46,243 nucleotides of DNA from an uncultured Alphaproteobacteria bacterium (GTDB taxonomy: Bacteria > Pseudomonadota > Alphaproteobacteria > RF32 > CAG-239). The DNA lies in contig CALYAY010000002.1 in the NCBI GenBank assembly GCA_944393695.1, positions 1 through 46,243 of the forward strand, given 5' to 3'. The notes under the pieces were generated by a model. The model did no database searches. It was not told the origin of the DNA and was given only the letters and a program-made list of their open reading frames with translations. Positions within the stretch are counted from its first letter, which is position 1, and every line of letters begins with the position of its first letter. The position numbers were made by a program, and so were the translations under genes. Of the stretch, positions 44,205-46,243 are shown piece after piece.

Positions 44205-45455
44205 TTACCCACCACAGAAGTCACAATAATCCATACAATTCGTGGCACAGCCGGTGGCGTACCACAGACCGGAGCATTCTTCATACTGGCATATGGTGCA
44301 ACTTGGGCAGGTGGTGTATTCACCCAAGTTGGGGCAAGCCTTACAATTGTCGTACATGGTGGTTGTTCCCGATAAACAAGTCTTTGCGCCGGCCTCGCCG
44401 CCCATAGAGCTGCAGTCCATATATCCGTCGCAGGGATTTGGTTTGATTTTGTAATGTTCTTGTCCGTCGCAGCCGGTGCAGGCTTCGCCGTCTTGCACAT
44501 AACCGTCGGGAATGGTAGTGTTGTCATAACCGGCACAGGTATTGCAGCATGTGCCGTAAGTATTGTCGTAAGAACATCTGTCATCGCTTAATTGCTGTCC
44601 GGTGCCGCATTCATCAACATAACCGGGGTTCAATTCCTGACAGGCACGCTCAGTATCTTTTTCACAAGAGGCATATTTCCCATTGCAAGCTTCACCCACG
44701 CCATAGTAAGGGGCTTCACAGGTGACGTAATTTGAGGGACAACTGTTAACACATTCTTCGAAATAACTGCTGTCGTAGGGGCAAGTGTTGGAACCTTCCT
44801 GACCTTCGGGACAGGCGGTTTGGGTATATCCTTCCTGACGGCAACGTTCTTCATTATCAAGCTCATAATCATCACCGTCTCCCGGCCCGCCGGGAGCCCC
44901 ATGCCCGTCATCATCAGCATTATTACCGGAAAACTCATTCCCCGAACAGGCCGAGGTATCGGTTACAAAACAAGTCGCCGCGAGTTGGGTGAGTTTATTG
45001 TTATCACCCTTTTCTACCCTCCCTAAAGATTTAGGGCTGGAGGCAGAAAATATCTCCGGTGGAGATATTTTCAACGACAGGCGAGAGTTTGTTAGCTCAT
45101 AAGCTAGCGGTAGCGAAGCAAAATGAGTGTTACAAACCGAGTGACCGCAGCGACTTAGTGTTGCCCCTCCGGCAACACTTATGGAGCCAGAGGTAAGGGT
45201 GGGTTTGAATAATTTGCCATACCCCCTCCGGCTCCCCCTATAACTATAGGGGGAGAGTTCTTTTGGGAAAAAATCTTCAGATGAAGACAACAACACTTCC
45301 TCCAGATGAGAGGTGTGTGTGAAGTGTGTGTAGACAGATGTAATCGCATCCGGAAGAGATGACTGTGGGGAATAAGCCGCCAAAGATATGCCGCAGGGCA
45401 TAAGCAGCAGCCCTGATGCCGAAATAAGCAATAATGCTTTGTTACTGTTCATCAT
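44205..45455 (-). CDS. Cys-rich modular secreted protein C (short form)
   Basis: The 416-residue protein begins MMNSNKALLLISASG with a signal peptide ending SLAA, preceded by AAAGGTG. The spacer (about residues 35-165) differs from those of A and B and is partly coded by palindromic repeats. The shared LAATCFVTDT..CSGNEF module, acidic linker and Cys-rich stalk follow, including one CQYEECSGLWYATGC repeat, after which the protein stops at CMDYCDFCGG. It lacks the large C-terminal domain found in A and B. It may be a natural short form or a 3'-truncated paralogue. The gene D protein, directly downstream, carries a B-like C-terminal domain as a separate gene. Confidence 0.78.
   Translation of the reverse strand: MMNSNKALLLISASGLLLMPCGISLAAYSPQSSLPDAITSVYTHFTHTSHLEEVLLSSSEDFFPKELSPYSYRGSRRGYGKLFKPTLTSGSISVAGGATLSRCGHSVCNTHFASLPLAYELTNSRLSLKISPPEIFSASSPKSLGRVEKGDNNKLTQLAATCFVTDTSACSGNEFSGNNADDDGHGAPGGPGDGDDYELDNEERCRQEGYTQTACPEGQEGSNTCPYDSSYFEECVNSCPSNYVTCEAPYYGVGEACNGKYASCEKDTERACQELNPGYVDECGTGQQLSDDRCSYDNTYGTCCNTCAGYDNTTIPDGYVQDGEACTGCDGQEHYKIKPNPCDGYMDCSSMGGEAGAKTCLSGTTTMYDNCKACPNLGEYTTCPSCTICQYEECSGLWYATGCATNCMDYCDFCGG
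45021..45187 (-). repeat. In-frame palindromic repeats inside gene C
   Basis: Three hairpins are translated in the spacer: CCCTAAA/TTTAGGG (45021-45036); GAAAATATCTCC/GGAGATATTTTC (45046-45072), a perfect 12-base stem with a three-base loop; and AGTGTTGCC/GGCAACACT (45157-45179). The last, with flanks GACCGCAG and AGCCAG, also occurs in gene B at 37927-37975. Confidence 0.85.
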
Positions 45456-45493
45456 AATATCACCTTTGTCTTGTTGTTGTCTTCACGAATCTT

Positions 45494-45543
45494 ATATTAA
45501 CAGAAAATTTTACAAGTGTAAATAACTATTTTAACCCAAAGAC
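45494..45543 (-). promoter_or_regulatory. Promoter of Cys-rich gene C (shared family promoter)
   Basis: Read leftward, TTTACA (45517-45522) and TAATAT (45494-45499) are 17 bases apart, with the upstream block GGTCTTTGGGTTAAAATAGT ending at about 45523. It is nearly identical to the promoters of genes A and B. The rest of the 273-base gap (45544-45673) shows nothing else. Confidence 0.7.
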
Positions 45544-45673
45544 CGTAATTTAAACAAAAAAATCAAACAAAATAAAGCAAATACAGAATAAAACTCAGAT
45601 AAAAGATCAAAACACCAAAAACAACATAATCTCAGCGAGATTCGCTCACACAATCAGCTTTCCCGCCAGCCAC

Positions 45674-45711
45674 AAAAAAAACCTCTCGTACCAAAGTACC
45701 AGAGGTTTTTT
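45674..45711 (-). terminator. Terminator after rpoA
   Basis: AAAACCTCT-C-GTAC and GTAC-C-AGAGGTTTT pair as a long stem with one mismatch around CAAA, flanked by A and T runs. It ends the leftward rpoA operon (stop at 45729). Confidence 0.85.
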
Positions 45712-45728
45712 CAAAAAACACAAACTAA

Positions 45729-46243
45729 TTAAAAATGTTCATCAACACGCTTAATCAGCTCTTCAATATTCTCAGGCGGCCATCCCGGAGTTTCCATTCC
45801 CAGATGAATACCCATTTTCGCCAAAACTTCCTTGATTTCATTCAAAGACTTGCGTCCGAAATTCGGCGTTCTGAGCATTTCGGCCTCTGTCTTCTGAACC
45901 AAATCGCCGATATAAACAATATTATCATTTTTCAGACAGTTGGCAGAACGAACCGATAATTCAAGTTCATCAACTTTCTTCAACAAATTCTTGTTAAACG
46001 GCAATTCTTCTTTTTCAACTTCGGCTTCAGCTTCCGGCTCGTCAAAATTAATAAACGGCTTCAACTGATCCTGCAAAATTCTGGCAGCATAAGCCACGGC
46101 ATCTTCCGGAGTAACCACACCGTTGGTTTCAATAACCATGGTCAGTTTATCATAATCGGTAACCTGTCCCACACGGGTATTGTCCACCTTGTAAGAAACC
46201 TTTTTCACCGGAGAATAAATAGCATCCACCGGAATAACGCCGA
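45729..46243 (-). CDS. rpoA: DNA-directed RNA polymerase subunit alpha, C-terminal part (partial)
   Basis: The frame runs off the right edge, so only the last 171 or so residues are visible. The visible part starts in the N-terminal domain ([32 protein letters not shown]), crosses the acidic linker ([20 protein letters not shown]) and contains the whole alpha C-terminal domain with [16 protein letters not shown] and [19 protein letters not shown], which binds UP elements and activators. RpoA assembles the core RNA polymerase. The upstream ribosomal genes usual for this operon would lie beyond the edge. Confidence 0.97.
   Translation of the reverse strand, partial: GVIPVDAIYSPVKKVSYKVDNTRVGQVTDYDKLTMVIETNGVVTPEDAVAYAARILQDQLKPFINFDEPEAEAEVEKEELPFNKNLLKKVDELELSVRSANCLKNDNIVYIGDLVQKTEAEMLRTPNFGRKSLNEIKEVLAKMGIHLGMETPGWPPENIEELIKRVDEHF

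Overview
The window looks like an alphaproteobacterial chromosome from an anaerobic, probably gut-associated lineage. The core block miaB-phoH-ybeY-lnt-xre-metK, including the small Xre regulator of the type found in Rhizobiales and Rhodospirillales, is a typical alphaproteobacterial order. An anaerobic life is suggested by hydF ([FeFe]-hydrogenase maturation), the nickel-pincer genes larB, larC and larE, several 4Fe-4S ferredoxin proteins and a secreted flavodoxin. Genes lie on both strands in short operons, often separated by clear hairpin terminators. I saw no tRNA, rRNA, CRISPR array, transposase, integrase or phage gene.

Layout. 1-3.8 kb: the end of an unknown gene, then a leftward group yqaA, folD, DUF167, yggT, one unknown gene and a TerB-like gene. 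3.9-10.9 kb: rightward miaB, phoH, ybeY, lnt, xre, metK, trmB. 10.9-16.8 kb: an EEP-family nuclease-like gene, a yrbL-like gene, an OmpR-type two-component pair, and opposite it a two-gene operon of a SEC59/DGK1/VTE5-type lipid kinase plus a lipid A phosphoethanolamine transferase (eptA). 16.8-22.5 kb: a very large unknown protein, a membrane-anchored methyltransferase and hydF. 22.6-25.6 kb: a Cys-rich secreted protein (A) and an OmpH/Skp-like protein. 25.7-34.8 kb: a metallo-beta-lactamase-fold hydrolase, diverging from a Tat-exported aldo/keto reductase with ferredoxin tail, secreted flavodoxin, larB, larC, larE, a NicO-like transporter, a NapH-NapG-like polyferredoxin fusion and tatA-tatC. 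34.8-42.9 kb: typA, a small membrane protein, Cys-rich protein B, a PfkB kinase, a ferredoxin and htpG. 43-46.2 kb: a lectin-like/DUF1566-like secreted protein (D), Cys-rich protein C, and the 3' part of rpoA running off the edge.

Three sets of genes stand out. (1) The two-component pair, yrbL-like gene, lipid kinase and eptA look like a PmrAB-type envelope-modification unit, in which a CTP-dependent-type kinase replaces the DgkA that normally recycles the diacylglycerol made by EptA. (2) The 26-35 kb block looks like a periplasmic redox unit with its own minimal Tat exporter, opened by two exactly mirrored MerR-type promoters. (3) Three Cys-rich proteins at distant loci share promoter, signal peptide and stalk module, differ at the C-terminus, and carry palindromic DNA repeats inserted in frame, reminiscent of Rickettsia palindromic elements.

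Most start sites were chosen from ribosome-binding sites and family length. Family assignments rest on motifs read by eye; no database search was possible.
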